Below are positions 34,879 through 44,739 of a stretch of 64,000 nt of DNA, piece after piece. A model generated the notes under the pieces. The model did not search any database, was not told the origin of the DNA, and saw only the letters and a list, made by a program, of their open reading frames with translations. Numbering within the stretch: the stretch's first letter is position 1; the number at the start of each line of letters is the position of its first letter. The DNA lies in contig NZ_WQFE01000015.1 in assembly GCF_013033965.1 (NCBI RefSeq), positions 1 to 64,000 of the forward strand. Direction: 5' to 3'. The translations under genes and the position numbers were made by a program. This DNA comes from Ruegeria atlantica (lineage in GTDB: Bacteria > Pseudomonadota > Alphaproteobacteria > Rhodobacterales > Rhodobacteraceae).

Positions 34879-36444
34879 ATGAAGATCGAATGGACAAAGG
34901 CCAATGTAGGCCGCCGGGGGTTTCTGAAGGGCGCAACCGCGCTTGGGGCCGCTACGGCGCTTCCGATGGGATGGGCGAACCGCGCGTTTGCCGCAGATGA
35001 CGGCGTATTGCGGGTTCGGGCTTATGGTGATGCGCAGAACATGGATCCGGCCCATTCTGTTGGTGTCGTTGAAGAAGAGGTTCATGCCTCGATCTACAAC
35101 AAGCTGATTCAGTACAAACCCGGCGAGGAATGGGGCTGGCAGCTGGATGCCGCCACGATGATTGAGCAGGTCGATCCGACCCATATCAAATTTGCATTGC
35201 GTGACGATATCGGGTTCACCAACGGATTTGGCGCAATGACCGCCGAGGACGTCAAGTTCAGCATGGAACGGATCGTGGACGACGCGACCGACAGTCCGAA
35301 CAAGCCCGATCTGGGGCCATTCAGCCATGTGGATGTGACCGGTGAGCGCGAAGGTACTATTGTGCTGAACAAACCGTTCGCACCGATCTGGTCGATCGCA
35401 CTGCCGTACATTACCGGTAACATCGTCTCAAAAGCTGCAGTCGAAGCCGCCGGCGGCCGGATCGGTGCCGATCCGGTTGCAGAATCCGGTCCTTACCTGC
35501 GCGACAGCTGGTCGCCCAAGGAAAAGACGGTTCTTAAACGCAACCCTGACTGGAAAGGGGATGCCCCCACTTGGGATACTGTCGAAATCTATCCGATTGA
35601 CGATGAAAACACTGCCGAGATTGCGTTCGAGGCAGGTGAGCTGGACGTTACCCGCGTATCGCTGGGTTCGGTCGAACGGTATCGTGCCGGGGTCCCCAAT
35701 GGTGGATCGCTGGTCGAAAAACCCTCGCTTTATTATGTCTGGATGGGCATGAACGTCGAACACCCGAAGCTGCAAAATCAAAAACTGCGGCAGGCGATTC
35801 AACACGCGGTGGATGTTCCCAGTATTCTGGAGGCCGCGTATTTTGGTGCTGCTGAACCCTCGACCGGCATCATTGCACCGGGCCTTGCCGGTCATCGGTC
35901 ATCTTCGCTGGTGCCGCCTGAGGCGAACTTCGAGAAAGCGGCCCAGCTGCTTGCGGAATCCGGTGAGACCAATGTCACGCTGACCCTCGATACGCTGAAC
36001 AAGACGACCTTCACCACAACCGCTCAGATCATTCAGGCCACGCTGGCGCAGATTGGGATCGCGGTTGAGGTGAACGTTCTTGAATCCGGGGCGTTTTGGG
36101 CGTCTGGTGACAATGAGAACCTGCAGCTGGTTCTGAACCGCTTTTCGATGACACCGGACCCATACTATGCAACGTCGTGGTTCACGCCCGAGCAGATCGG
36201 GAAATGGAACTGGGAACGTTTCAACAGCCCGGAATTCAACGAGATTCATGAAACTGCGGCTGCTGAAACGGATATCGCAAAGCGGGCAGAGATGTATCAG
36301 CGTGCACAGGATCTGATGGAAGAAAGCGGGGCCTATCGCTTCATCACCCATGAGGCAACGCCGGTCATTCACAGCGCACGTGTCATTCCTGCGTTGCGGC
36401 CGGACGGCCTGTCGTTGCTTCGCTATTTCGGCAAGGCGACCTGA
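34879..36444 (+). CDS. peptide ABC transporter substrate-binding protein (DppA-like, Tat signal)
   Basis: 521 residues, SBP_bac_5 family. A twin-arginine signal (VGRRGFLKGATALGAATALP, cleavage near AFAAD) precedes the mature domain: LRVRAYGDAQNMDPAHS, EDVKFSMERIVDDATD, GPYLRDSWSPKEKTVLKRNP and KLRQAIQHAVDVPSILEAAY. GGGAGG precedes the ATG. It delivers oligopeptides, or other amide-containing molecules, to the permeases encoded downstream. An unusually stable hairpin (36462-36492) follows the stop codon. Confidence 0.93.
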   Translation: MKIEWTKANVGRRGFLKGATALGAATALPMGWANRAFAADDGVLRVRAYGDAQNMDPAHSVGVVEEEVHASIYNKLIQYKPGEEWGWQLDAATMIEQVDPTHIKFALRDDIGFTNGFGAMTAEDVKFSMERIVDDATDSPNKPDLGPFSHVDVTGEREGTIVLNKPFAPIWSIALPYITGNIVSKAAVEAAGGRIGADPVAESGPYLRDSWSPKEKTVLKRNPDWKGDAPTWDTVEIYPIDDENTAEIAFEAGELDVTRVSLGSVERYRAGVPNGGSLVEKPSLYYVWMGMNVEHPKLQNQKLRQAIQHAVDVPSILEAAYFGAAEPSTGIIAPGLAGHRSSSLVPPEANFEKAAQLLAESGETNVTLTLDTLNKTTFTTTAQIIQATLAQIGIAVEVNVLESGAFWASGDNENLQLVLNRFSMTPDPYYATSWFTPEQIGKWNWERFNSPEFNEIHETAAAETDIAKRAEMYQRAQDLMEESGAYRFITHEATPVIHSARVIPALRPDGLSLLRYFGKAT

Positions 36445-36461
36445 CCTCCCCAGGTCGATCG

Positions 36462-36492
36462 GGTGCGGCGGGCGCGTGATGCTCGCCGTGCC
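36462..36492 (+). promoter_or_regulatory. intercistronic hairpin after the peptide-binding-protein gene
   Basis: GGTGCGGCGGGC (36462-36473) pairs with GCTCGCCGTGCC (36481-36492) through 12 pairs, three of them G-U, over a seven-base loop. It occupies the 86-bp gap between binding-protein and permease genes and probably limits read-through or protects the upstream message. Confidence 0.6.
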
Positions 36493-36530
36493 AAAATGAA
36501 CGCCATCAAGCCATAAGGAGCCAGTTGGCC

Positions 36531-37469
36531 ATGCTGAATTTCGCAACCCGTCGCTTCGGGCTGTCGCTGCTCATCCTGTTCGTAGCGGTCACCGTCATGT
36601 TCCTGATGATCCGCGCCGTGCCCGGCGATCCGGTCCAGATCATGTTGGGACCGCGCGCCACGCCCGAGCTTCAGGCCCAACTCACCGCTGCACTAGGGCT
36701 TGATCAACCAATCTGGAAACAACTTTTGATCTTCTACGGAAACCTTTTGCAGGGTGACCTGGGAACTGATGTATTTTCGGGTCGTTCCGTAACCGACATA
36801 GTGTTCCAGCAATTGCCATTCACGCTGGAGCTGATTTTTGCGTCGATCCTGTGGTCGGCAAGCCTGGGCATTGCGCTTGGTGCCTATGCGGCTGCGCATC
36901 CCAATACGTTGATTGATCGGATCGCCGCCGCAATATCCGTCAGCTTCGTTGCGGCCCCGGCCTTTGTTGTCGCGCTCTTGGCGCTCTTAATTTTCGCCGT
37001 GCATCTGCAATGGTTTCCCGCCATCGGGGCCGGAGAAGGCTTTTGGGACCGCCTAAACCATCTGGTTCTGCCAGCCTTTGCCATCGGGCTCAGCTGGGTC
37101 GGATACATTGCTCGCTTGGTTCGGGCATCCATGCTGGAAGTTATGGGTGAAAGCCATGTGCGCACAGCTCGGGCCTTTGGTATCGCTGAACGTCGCGTGG
37201 TCATGGTCTACGCGTTGCGCATCGCCATTTTGCCGGTCGTTACCGTGATCGGCGTTGGGATGGGTTTTCTTCTCAGCTCGGCGGTTTTTGCGGAAATCGT
37301 TTTTGCCCGACCGGGTCTGGGCAAACTGGTGATCGATAGCATCACCACCCGAAACTACCCGATTGTCATGGGCTCAGTTCTTATTTCCACGGCGCTTTTC
37401 GTGGTCTCGACGGCCTTGGCCGACCTGATCAACGCGCTGCTCGATCCACGCGCGCGCACGGCTCATTAA
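36531..37469 (+). CDS. peptide ABC transporter permease (DppB-like)
   Basis: 312 residues from the ATG at 36531, ten bases after AAGGAG; the TTG at 36525 is too close to that site. Typical DppB features: MLNFATRRFGLSLLILFVA, then PGDPVQIMLGP, GLDQPIWKQLLIFYGNLLQG and the EAA-like loop RTARAFGIAERRVVMVYALR. About six membrane helices. It forms the inner-membrane channel with the DppC-like partner 12 bp downstream. Confidence 0.93.
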   Translation: MLNFATRRFGLSLLILFVAVTVMFLMIRAVPGDPVQIMLGPRATPELQAQLTAALGLDQPIWKQLLIFYGNLLQGDLGTDVFSGRSVTDIVFQQLPFTLELIFASILWSASLGIALGAYAAAHPNTLIDRIAAAISVSFVAAPAFVVALLALLIFAVHLQWFPAIGAGEGFWDRLNHLVLPAFAIGLSWVGYIARLVRASMLEVMGESHVRTARAFGIAERRVVMVYALRIAILPVVTVIGVGMGFLLSSAVFAEIVFARPGLGKLVIDSITTRNYPIVMGSVLISTALFVVSTALADLINALLDPRARTAH

Positions 37470-37481
37470 GGAGGGAGAACC

Positions 37482-38339
37482 ATGGAAAAATCTCGTTCCG
37501 AACTGGGCCAGATCATCATCGGCGTCGCCCGCGACCCGCTTGGCCTCATGGGGCTTATCATCGTCGGTATCATCGTGTTCTGCGCCATCTTTGCCGCCTG
37601 GATCGTTCCCTATGACCCCATTGCGATGGACATCAAATCCCGTATGCAAGGACCGTCCGCCGCACACCTGTTGGGCACTGACCAACTGGGCCGCGATACG
37701 TTTTCGCGTGTGATTGCCGGCGGCCAAGTCGCGCTCAAGGTGGCTTTGCCCGCCGTGTTCGGCGCGATGGCGATTGGCCTGACGCTGGGCATGATTGCCG
37801 GGTATGGGCCGAAATGGCTCGACAATCTTCTGATGCTGTTCTTCGATACCATTCGGTCCTTTCCGACGGTGATGTTCGCGCTTGCTGTTGTGGCCCTCGT
37901 CGGGCCGAGCCTTCAGACAGTGGTGTTTGTGGTCATGGCGACCTCGATTCCAACCTATGGGCGCGTAGCACGAACTCAGACACTGACGCTGCGCAACTCC
38001 GAGTTCATATTGGCCGAACGCTCGATGGGGGCCAGTATGTCCCGCATCCTTGGTGTGCATATGCTGCCCAACATCATCGGTGTTTTGGCAGTGTTGGCAG
38101 CGATGGATATCCCCACGGTCATCGCGCTGGAGGCGGGGCTGTCCTTTCTGGGTCTAGGCGTGAAACCTCCAACACCCAGCTGGGGCGCTTTACTCAAGGA
38201 TGGCTATTCTCTGATCCGCCAAACGCCGTGGCTGGTGGTGGGCGGAGGCCTGCCGATCATTCTGGCAACGCTGGGGTTCACATTCTTGGGCGAAAGCCTT
38301 CGCGACGTGGTTGACCCGAAACTGAGGAAACAACGATGA
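37482..38339 (+). CDS. peptide ABC transporter permease (DppC-like)
   Basis: 285 residues, about six membrane helices. The N-terminal region has the DppC pattern IVPYDPIAMDIKSRMQGPS, then HLLGTDQLGRDTFSRVIAG; the EAA loop is LAERSMGASMSRILGVHMLP and the conserved AGLSFLGLGVKPPTPSWG follows. GGAGG precedes the ATG. Its stop overlaps the first ATPase gene by four bases (ATGA), so translation is coupled. Confidence 0.94.
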   Translation: MEKSRSELGQIIIGVARDPLGLMGLIIVGIIVFCAIFAAWIVPYDPIAMDIKSRMQGPSAAHLLGTDQLGRDTFSRVIAGGQVALKVALPAVFGAMAIGLTLGMIAGYGPKWLDNLLMLFFDTIRSFPTVMFALAVVALVGPSLQTVVFVVMATSIPTYGRVARTQTLTLRNSEFILAERSMGASMSRILGVHMLPNIIGVLAVLAAMDIPTVIALEAGLSFLGLGVKPPTPSWGALLKDGYSLIRQTPWLVVGGGLPIILATLGFTFLGESLRDVVDPKLRKQR

Positions 38340-39316
38340 CCGAGACACTTCTGGAAATCGACCACCTCAGCGTCGACTATGAAACAGGCCGGGGCGATCT
38401 GAACGCCCTGAGGGATATCACATTCAACATCAACAAAGGTGAAATCGTCGGCATTGTGGGGGAATCCGGTTGCGGCAAATCCACCTTGATCTCATCCATC
38501 CTGCGCCTGACCGCGCCTAATACGCGATTCCGCGAAGGAGAGATCAGATTCAAAGGGCAGGATTTGCTGCAGGCCCCCGAACGACACATGCGCGACTTGC
38601 GCGGGGCGGACATTTCCATCGTCTTTCAGGACCCAATGCAGACGCATAATCCTGTTTTGACCATCGGGCAGCAAATGCTGGACATTCAGCACCGATCCAA
38701 ACAGTCAAAGGCGGACAAGCTGGCCCACGCGGCCAAAATGCTGGGCGCTGTTGGCATTCCCGATCCCGAAGCGCGCCTAAAGCAGTATCCGCATGAATTT
38801 TCTGGCGGAATGCGCCAACGGATAGCCATTGCGATGGCCTTGATGTCCGAGCCTGATCTTTTGATTGCGGATGAGCCAACAACGGCATTGGACGCGACGC
38901 TTGAGGTGCAGATCATTGAGCGCCTGCAAGAGTTGCAGCGTGAGTTTCACTGCGCCATCCTGTTCATCTCGCACCATCTGGGCGTGATCGCGGAACTCTG
39001 TGACCGGGTCGTTGTGATGTACGCCGGAGCGGTTGTCGAAAGCGGCGATGTGCGTGAGATTTTCCACAACCCCAAACACCCTTATACGCGCCGTCTGATC
39101 GAATGCGACCCCGGTCACATAAAGGAGCGCGCCCGTGTTTTGCCAACCATCCCCGGTGAAGTGCCCGATCTGGCCAACCTGCCGGGGGGCTGCATTTTCC
39201 GGGATCGGTGCGATCAGGCGATGGCCCAGTGTGCCAGCGACGTACCGCCGCTGGATCAATTGAAAGAAGGCCACCACGCCGCGTGCTGGCTAAACCATGA
39301 GGAGGCCACAACATGA
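38336..39316 (+). CDS. peptide ABC transporter ATPase (DppD-like)
   Basis: 326 residues. Walker A GESGCGKSTLISSILRL, signature EFSGGMRQRIAIAMAL, Walker B LLIADEPTTALDATLEVQI, H-loop ISHHLGV. The C-terminal oligopeptide-transporter extension includes GCIFRDRCDQAMAQCAS, a cysteine-bearing stretch that in this family can bind an Fe-S cluster. It overlaps both neighbours by four bases. It works as a heterodimer with the DppF-like ATPase. Confidence 0.94.
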   Translation: MTETLLEIDHLSVDYETGRGDLNALRDITFNINKGEIVGIVGESGCGKSTLISSILRLTAPNTRFREGEIRFKGQDLLQAPERHMRDLRGADISIVFQDPMQTHNPVLTIGQQMLDIQHRSKQSKADKLAHAAKMLGAVGIPDPEARLKQYPHEFSGGMRQRIAIAMALMSEPDLLIADEPTTALDATLEVQIIERLQELQREFHCAILFISHHLGVIAELCDRVVVMYAGAVVESGDVREIFHNPKHPYTRRLIECDPGHIKERARVLPTIPGEVPDLANLPGGCIFRDRCDQAMAQCASDVPPLDQLKEGHHAACWLNHEEATT

Positions 39317-40239
39317 GCTTGCTGAACGTTGTGGACCTGCACACCAGCTATGGGCCGGTCAATGTGTTGGCGGGTGTCAGTTTTACCGTACAACCCGGCG
39401 AGACCTACGCGCTGGTTGGCGAAAGCGGTTCCGGCAAAACGACCGTGATACGCGCCATTGCGGGGCTTGCGCCCGCACAGGACGGTTCAGTCACATTTGA
39501 GGGGCAGGAAATTCGCGGCGCGCCGGAAAAGGTCATGCGTCCGCTGCGCAAGGATATGGCGATGATGTTTCAGGACCCGGTCGGCAGCCTGTCACCGCGC
39601 CTGACCATCCGCAGCCTGATCACCGAGCCTTACCGTATTCAGGGTATGAAGGACAAAGATCTGGATGCCGAGGCCAAGCGCCTGTTGGAAATGGTGAACC
39701 TGCCGACGCATTTCGCCGATCGCTATCCTTATCAGCTGTCGGGTGGTCAGGCACGGCGCGTGGGTGTGGCGCGCGCATTGGCGCTGGAACCCAAGCTGAT
39801 CCTTGCGGATGAGCCGACCGCGGGCCTCGATGTGTCGGTACAGGGTGAGCTTTTGAACCTGCTCAACGATCTGCGCGAAAGGCTGGGGCTGGCGATGGTG
39901 ATCATCACCCATAACCTCAGCGTCGTGCGCCATGTGGCCGACAGAATGGGGATCATGTATCTGGGCAGATTGGTCGAAGAAGGTACGACCGAAACGATCT
40001 TCAACAACCCGCGCCATCCCTATACCCGCTGTCTTCTGAGTGCCAACCCAGAGCCGGACCCGGATGCGCGATTGGAGCGGATCGCCCTCAAAGGCGAACC
40101 TCCCAGCCTGCTGAAACGCCCTTCGGGCTGTGAATTCCGCGAACGCTGCCCCTTTGCCAAGGACATCTGCACCCAGACGCCCGAATGGGAAGTGGACGGC
40201 GGCCACGGGCTGCGGTGTCTTGCCCCGCTGCCGCAGTAG
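39313..40239 (+). CDS. peptide ABC transporter ATPase (DppF-like)
   Basis: 308 residues. Walker A GESGSGKTTVIRAIAGL, Q-loop MMFQDPVGSLSPR, signature LSGGQARRVGVARALAL, Walker B LILADEPTAGLDVSVQ and the oligo_HPY extension with GCEFRERCPFAKDIC. The signature has A-R-R where Q-R-Q is more usual, a small departure. It overlaps the DppD-like gene by four bases and is followed after eight bases by the amidohydrolase gene. Confidence 0.94.
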   Translation: MSLLNVVDLHTSYGPVNVLAGVSFTVQPGETYALVGESGSGKTTVIRAIAGLAPAQDGSVTFEGQEIRGAPEKVMRPLRKDMAMMFQDPVGSLSPRLTIRSLITEPYRIQGMKDKDLDAEAKRLLEMVNLPTHFADRYPYQLSGGQARRVGVARALALEPKLILADEPTAGLDVSVQGELLNLLNDLRERLGLAMVIITHNLSVVRHVADRMGIMYLGRLVEEGTTETIFNNPRHPYTRCLLSANPEPDPDARLERIALKGEPPSLLKRPSGCEFRERCPFAKDICTQTPEWEVDGGHGLRCLAPLPQ

Positions 40240-40247
40240 GACGTCCA

Positions 40248-41897
40248 ATGCCAAGCACACTCTATTTTAACGGCACAATCCTGACTATGGATGCGCAGAA
40301 CTCTTCGCCAGAGGCTGTTCTGACAAAGGATGACCGGATTCAGGCCGTAGGGACCGAGACCGACCTGCGCGCGCGCATGCCAGCGGATGCGCAGGAGTAC
40401 GACCTAGAGGGTCGTACCCTGGTGCCCGCCTTTATCGACCCACACGGGCATTTCCCGGATCCGGGGTTTATTCGGCTGTTCCGTGTTGATCTGTCCCCGC
40501 CCCCGCTAGGGGATTGCAGGGAGATGGCGCAGGCGTTGGACCGGCTTCGCAAAAAGGCAAATGCGACGCCCGAGGGTGAATGGGTCATGGGAGTGTCCTT
40601 TGACAATACATCCATTCTTGAAGGTCGAATGCCCACACGGGCCGAGCTGGACACTGTATCGCAACTTCATCCAATCTGGGTTCTGCATGCGTCGGGTCAC
40701 AATGGTGCCGCCAATTCCCTTGCGCTTGAAAGGTGCTGTGTAAATCGCCAAACCCCTGACCCGGACGGCGGCCGTTTTGGCCGCGACCCTGAAACCGGGG
40801 CGCTAACCGGGGTGATCGAAGGTCTCTCGGCCATGGGTGAGATGGGCGACACGGATTTCCTGATCGACCGCGATAGATTTTGGCAGGGCTTTGACGCCTG
40901 TCGCGACGAATACCTGTCCCACGGCGTGACCTACGCCCAGAACGCCTGGTCATCGCAAACCATGCTGGATCACTTTGCCAGCCTGCCTGCAGATCAGGAC
41001 CCCGGCATCGACATCGAGCTATTACCTGTCGGAAGTCTGGAGCCTGAGCTAAGCAAGCACTGGATCGGCACGACTTGGCCTGGCAACCCGCATTTCACAC
41101 TAGGCCCGCGCAAACTGTTCACTGATGGGGCCTTTCAGCTGCAGACCGCCTTTCTGTCGGCGCCTTACTTCAGACCGACGGACCCGGATCATCCCTGCGG
41201 AATGGCTTACACCTCGCAACAGCAGCTAGACGCCGATGTCGCCAAACTCCATGGCGAAGGCTTGCAAATCCATTGCCACTGCAATGGTGATGCCGGTGCC
41301 GAGATGTTCATTGATGCGATGGACAAAGCGCTTCAGGTGCAGCCACGCCAAGATCACCGCCATACCATCATCCACGGTCAAGCCCTGCGGGATGATCAGT
41401 TGGAACGCATGGCCCGGCTTGGCCTGACCGTCAGTTTCTTTCCTGCGCATGTCTATTTCTGGGGGGATCGCCACTACGATACCTTTCTGGGGCCTGAGCG
41501 GTCCCAGCGGATATCCCCGGCGGCGTCGGCAGAACGGTATGGCGTTCGATATACGATCCACAATGATGCCTCGGTCACGCCAACGCGCCCGATCCATCTG
41601 GCGCATTGTGCGGTCAACCGGACAACCGCTTCGGGTCGTGTTCTCGGCGAGGATCAGAAGATCAGCGTTCTGTCGGCCTTGCGCGCGCAGACCATCGACG
41701 CGGCTTGGCAGGTCTTCAAAGAAGATCACCGTGGATCAATCGAGCCTGGTAAAGTTGCCGACTTTGCAGTCCTTTCACGCAACCCACTGCACCATCCGGA
41801 CCGCCTAAAAGAGACACGGGTGCTGGAAACGGTCCGCAATGGTCAAAGCGTTTTTGCAACACCGCATACAGTACAAGAAATCGAGCCCACACAATGA
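40248..41897 (+). CDS. YtcJ-like amidohydrolase (amidohydrolase family 3)
   Basis: 549 residues from the ATG at 40248 (a longer reading overlaps the ATPase gene). The family layout is clear: TLYFNGTILTMD at the start, metal-binding LVPAFIDPHGHFPD, GHNGAANSLALER, QIHCHCNGDAG, YTIHNDASVTPTRP near the last metal site, and SIEPGKVADFAVLSRNPL closing the composite beta-sandwich. Members hydrolyse N-acyl, formyl or cyclic amides. Its stop overlaps the M81 gene by four bases, so it belongs to the importer operon and probably trims an imported amide or N-capped peptide. Confidence 0.9.
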   Translation: MPSTLYFNGTILTMDAQNSSPEAVLTKDDRIQAVGTETDLRARMPADAQEYDLEGRTLVPAFIDPHGHFPDPGFIRLFRVDLSPPPLGDCREMAQALDRLRKKANATPEGEWVMGVSFDNTSILEGRMPTRAELDTVSQLHPIWVLHASGHNGAANSLALERCCVNRQTPDPDGGRFGRDPETGALTGVIEGLSAMGEMGDTDFLIDRDRFWQGFDACRDEYLSHGVTYAQNAWSSQTMLDHFASLPADQDPGIDIELLPVGSLEPELSKHWIGTTWPGNPHFTLGPRKLFTDGAFQLQTAFLSAPYFRPTDPDHPCGMAYTSQQQLDADVAKLHGEGLQIHCHCNGDAGAEMFIDAMDKALQVQPRQDHRHTIIHGQALRDDQLERMARLGLTVSFFPAHVYFWGDRHYDTFLGPERSQRISPAASAERYGVRYTIHNDASVTPTRPIHLAHCAVNRTTASGRVLGEDQKISVLSALRAQTIDAAWQVFKEDHRGSIEPGKVADFAVLSRNPLHHPDRLKETRVLETVRNGQSVFATPHTVQEIEPTQ

Positions 41898-43408
41898 CGA
41901 TCAAGCGTATTGTGATCGCGGGGTTTCAGCATGAAACCAATTGCTTTGGTGTAACAAAAGCTGGTCTCCCCGAGTTTGAGATGGCAGATTCCTGGCCCGG
42001 CTTGTTGCATGGCGAAAAGGTCATCTTGGAAACTGAGGGTATGAACTTACCCATCGCAGGTTTTGCTGCGGCTGCTCAAGCCGCAGGGATCGAGGTTGTT
42101 CCAATCCTTTGGTGTTCTGCCGAGCCGTCCGCACATGTAACCGATCATGCATTCGAAGCGATTTGCGAGATGTTGTTGAATGGAATCCGAGATGCCGGCC
42201 ACATTGACGGTGTTTATCTGGATCTCCACGGAGCAATGGTCACCGAAAGCCTTGCTGATGGCGAAGGAGAGGTTTTGCGACGCGTGCGCGAAGTTGTGGG
42301 CCCAGAATTTCCGGTGGTCGCAAGTTTGGACCTTCATGCCAACATTTCAGCCGAAATGGTCGAACACGCAAATTATCTGTCAATTTTTCGCACTTACCCA
42401 CATTTGGACATGGCAGATACGGGTGCACGGTGTGTTTCTGTCCTGCGGCGCTTGTTGGCAGGTGAAACACTATACAAAGCATTCCGTGCGGTGCCGTATC
42501 TCATTCCCCTGCATGCTCAATATACAGGTACCGCACCGTTCGACGAAATCTACCAATTGCCTGTAAAATTTGAGAAGAAGGATGTATTGGCTGAAATCGC
42601 TCTTGGTTTTACGGCAGCGGATTTCCCCGATACCGGCCCGTCCTGCGTCTCCTACGCGGCCACACCCCAGAAAGCCACCGCTGCCGCCGAGGAAATTGTC
42701 GACTTATTTTTGGACCGGGAAGCGGACCTTGATTGCTCGATGTTGTCGCTGGAGGAAGCCGTTTCGATATGTCGTCAGAGGCGGGAAAAACCCATTGTTA
42801 TCGCAGATGTTCAGGACAACGCTGGTGCAGGTGGGACATCTGATACCACAGGGTTGCTGACAGCACTGATTGAAGGCGGTACGAAGAATGTTCTGATGGG
42901 TCTGTTCCACGATCCGGAAAGCGCAAGACAAGCTCATGAGGCCGGAGAGGGCGCATTGGTCAAACTGGCCATCGGTGCAAAGTCCGGCTTGGCGAGACAT
43001 GTTCCGGTCAAAGCCGAGTTTGAAGTTTTGGCTTTGGGGGACGGCACTTGCCGCTATACCGGAGAAATGTATGGCGGCGGTGTAGCAACACTCGGCAAGA
43101 CCGCAGCGCTGCGTCTGGTTGCACACGAGGCTGAGATTGACCTCGTTGTCACAAGCGTACGCAACCAATGTCTGGATCGTGCGCATTTTACGCACATTGG
43201 GCTAAATCCGAAAAATTATTCGGTGATTTGCGTCAAGAGCACCACACACTTTCGAGCAGACTTCGAACCGATTGCAGGAGGTGTATTTCCGGTCTCTTCG
43301 CCAGGTGCTTTTCTCTGCGATCTGGAAAAAATCCCTTACGCCTGTATCACTAGAAGGTTGCCCTACACAGGCGACACCGCATTTAACCAACACAAAATAG
43401 AGGCCTAG
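41894..43408 (+). CDS. M81-family metallopeptidase (MlrC-like)
   Basis: 504 residues. The N-terminal DUF1485 part has IVIAGFQHETNCFG, GVYLDLHGAMVTES, VASLDLHANISAEMVEH and FRTYPHLDMADTGARC; these carry the putative Zn-binding Asp/His residues. The C-terminal MlrC part has VIADVQDNAGAGGTSDTTG and the ending of the family (FPVSSPGAF). MlrC completes breakdown of linearised microcystin in sphingomonads; most relatives act on unknown peptides. It is last in the operon, with a four-base overlap to the amidohydrolase gene. Confidence 0.92.
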   Translation: MTIKRIVIAGFQHETNCFGVTKAGLPEFEMADSWPGLLHGEKVILETEGMNLPIAGFAAAAQAAGIEVVPILWCSAEPSAHVTDHAFEAICEMLLNGIRDAGHIDGVYLDLHGAMVTESLADGEGEVLRRVREVVGPEFPVVASLDLHANISAEMVEHANYLSIFRTYPHLDMADTGARCVSVLRRLLAGETLYKAFRAVPYLIPLHAQYTGTAPFDEIYQLPVKFEKKDVLAEIALGFTAADFPDTGPSCVSYAATPQKATAAAEEIVDLFLDREADLDCSMLSLEEAVSICRQRREKPIVIADVQDNAGAGGTSDTTGLLTALIEGGTKNVLMGLFHDPESARQAHEAGEGALVKLAIGAKSGLARHVPVKAEFEVLALGDGTCRYTGEMYGGGVATLGKTAALRLVAHEAEIDLVVTSVRNQCLDRAHFTHIGLNPKNYSVICVKSTTHFRADFEPIAGGVFPVSSPGAFLCDLEKIPYACITRRLPYTGDTAFNQHKIEA

Positions 43409-43771
43409 TGAATTTGATAAACCCCATTCTGAAAGCGTTTCTTCCTTAGATTACGAACACAACCGCTTAGCGCCAAAAGTTTGCATTCCGAATTGGTTCC
43501 TCTTTTTCGCTGGACAGTCATAGAGAACAAACTCGCGATCTTGAGGGTTCTATTCGTTCACTTGATTGGGTGATACTTGCGTATCAGATGGCGGTGGCCC
43601 AGGATATATTTTCCATTATTTATTGAACGTTAGCGCAAGTTCAGAATGTCGGCCGGCTGGCTCAGAAGATTGAGTGCTGTCGGGGCGACGTAAAGATCGG
43701 CGCTGAAGATCTACTAAAAATCTATGTGGAAGTCCTTTCGCCCCATTCTTCGTTGATTGACGTTTTCCTCG
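43409..43771. other. gene-free stretch between M81 gene and Lrp regulator
   Basis: 363 bp between convergent genes. No convincing frame or strong hairpin with a T-run was found. Confidence 0.5.
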
Positions 43772-44281
43772 TCACTCTTTCGCACCCTGCTTTAGCAGGA
43801 ACTGGTTCTTAAAATTCTTCAACCCCGGCATGACGTCGGCGTTGGCGATGTCGTCACTCGCGTGGATTTCATGCTCTAGAAAGTCCTTCAACGCCTCGCC
43901 ATCATCGCTGACCAGTTCAATGATCAGATCATAGCGACCCGCGACCCACAGTATGAAAACAACCCTTGGGTTCTTTTCAAGCCGCTCTGCAACTTGGCGC
44001 GGGGTTACTCCGACCGCCACATTCAACCCGATCATTGCGTCGGTGGTGTATTCCGTGGCTACCGGATCCGACATCGCAACGATCCGTAACATGTTGTTGT
44101 CTCGCAGCCCGCTTACCCGGTTGCGAATAGTGCCTTCGGACACGTCCAACTGCAGCGCAATTTCCGAAAAAGCCATGCGGCCATCTTGCTGCAACAGCCG
44201 GATGATCTGCTGGTTCAAATCGTCCTTTGGGGATCGAATGCTCTGAGCGGCACGTGCGTTCGAATGCTTTTTGACTGCCAT
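43772..44281 (-). CDS. Lrp/AsnC-family regulator of the Rieske/GS operon
   Basis: 169 residues. The N-terminal AsnC HTH (LNQQIIRLLQQDGRMAFSEI, QLDVSEGTIRNRVSGL) lies at about residues 22-70, preceded by a short basic extension. The RAM effector domain follows (IGLNVAVGVTPRQVAERLE, VFILWVAGRYDLIIELV). Lrp proteins usually sense amino acids. It is divergent from the Rieske operon with 458 bp between, so it is its likely regulator. Confidence 0.9.
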   Translation of the reverse strand: MAVKKHSNARAAQSIRSPKDDLNQQIIRLLQQDGRMAFSEIALQLDVSEGTIRNRVSGLRDNNMLRIVAMSDPVATEYTTDAMIGLNVAVGVTPRQVAERLEKNPRVVFILWVAGRYDLIIELVSDDGEALKDFLEHEIHASDDIANADVMPGLKNFKNQFLLKQGAKE

Positions 44282-44739
44282 ATTCCTGATGCTCGATTGC
44301 TGTATTCGTAAATGAGATTAGGTGAGGGTGTCGATATCCGCAATTACCCCATTGGAGTTCTCGGGTAAGAAGTGCTGAAAACGACATCCTTCGATCTCAA
44401 CATCGCTGGTTCTGAGTGCTGATTTGAGAGTCCAATCCTAAATTTTCCACAAAATTCTGCCAAAACTACGGCATTCGCAACGCGCACGACCAGATTATTC
44501 GAAATTCGTACCAATATGCCGCTTTTTGACCAGATGTTTCCCGATTCTTGCTTGAGAATCCCAGATGAACACGGAAATCGAAGAATGCTCAGCCAGGTAG
44601 TGCGATATTCGTAGATCCGATCTCCAAACCCGGCGCGGCGGGACAGAGTCTGCAAACAGGCCATCCGCGAGAAACGATAGAAACCTTGCGCCTATCGGTG
44701 GACCAACGAGCGCAGGTGGCAGCATCGAAGGGAGGACAA
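44282..44739. promoter_or_regulatory. divergent control region of lrp-like gene and Rieske operon
   Basis: 458 bp without a credible gene. GATTCT (44543-44548) and AGAATC (44555-44560) are perfect inverted arms around six bases, similar in size to Lrp-type sites; other AT-rich half-sites occur around it. The operator role is inferred from position. Confidence 0.4.
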
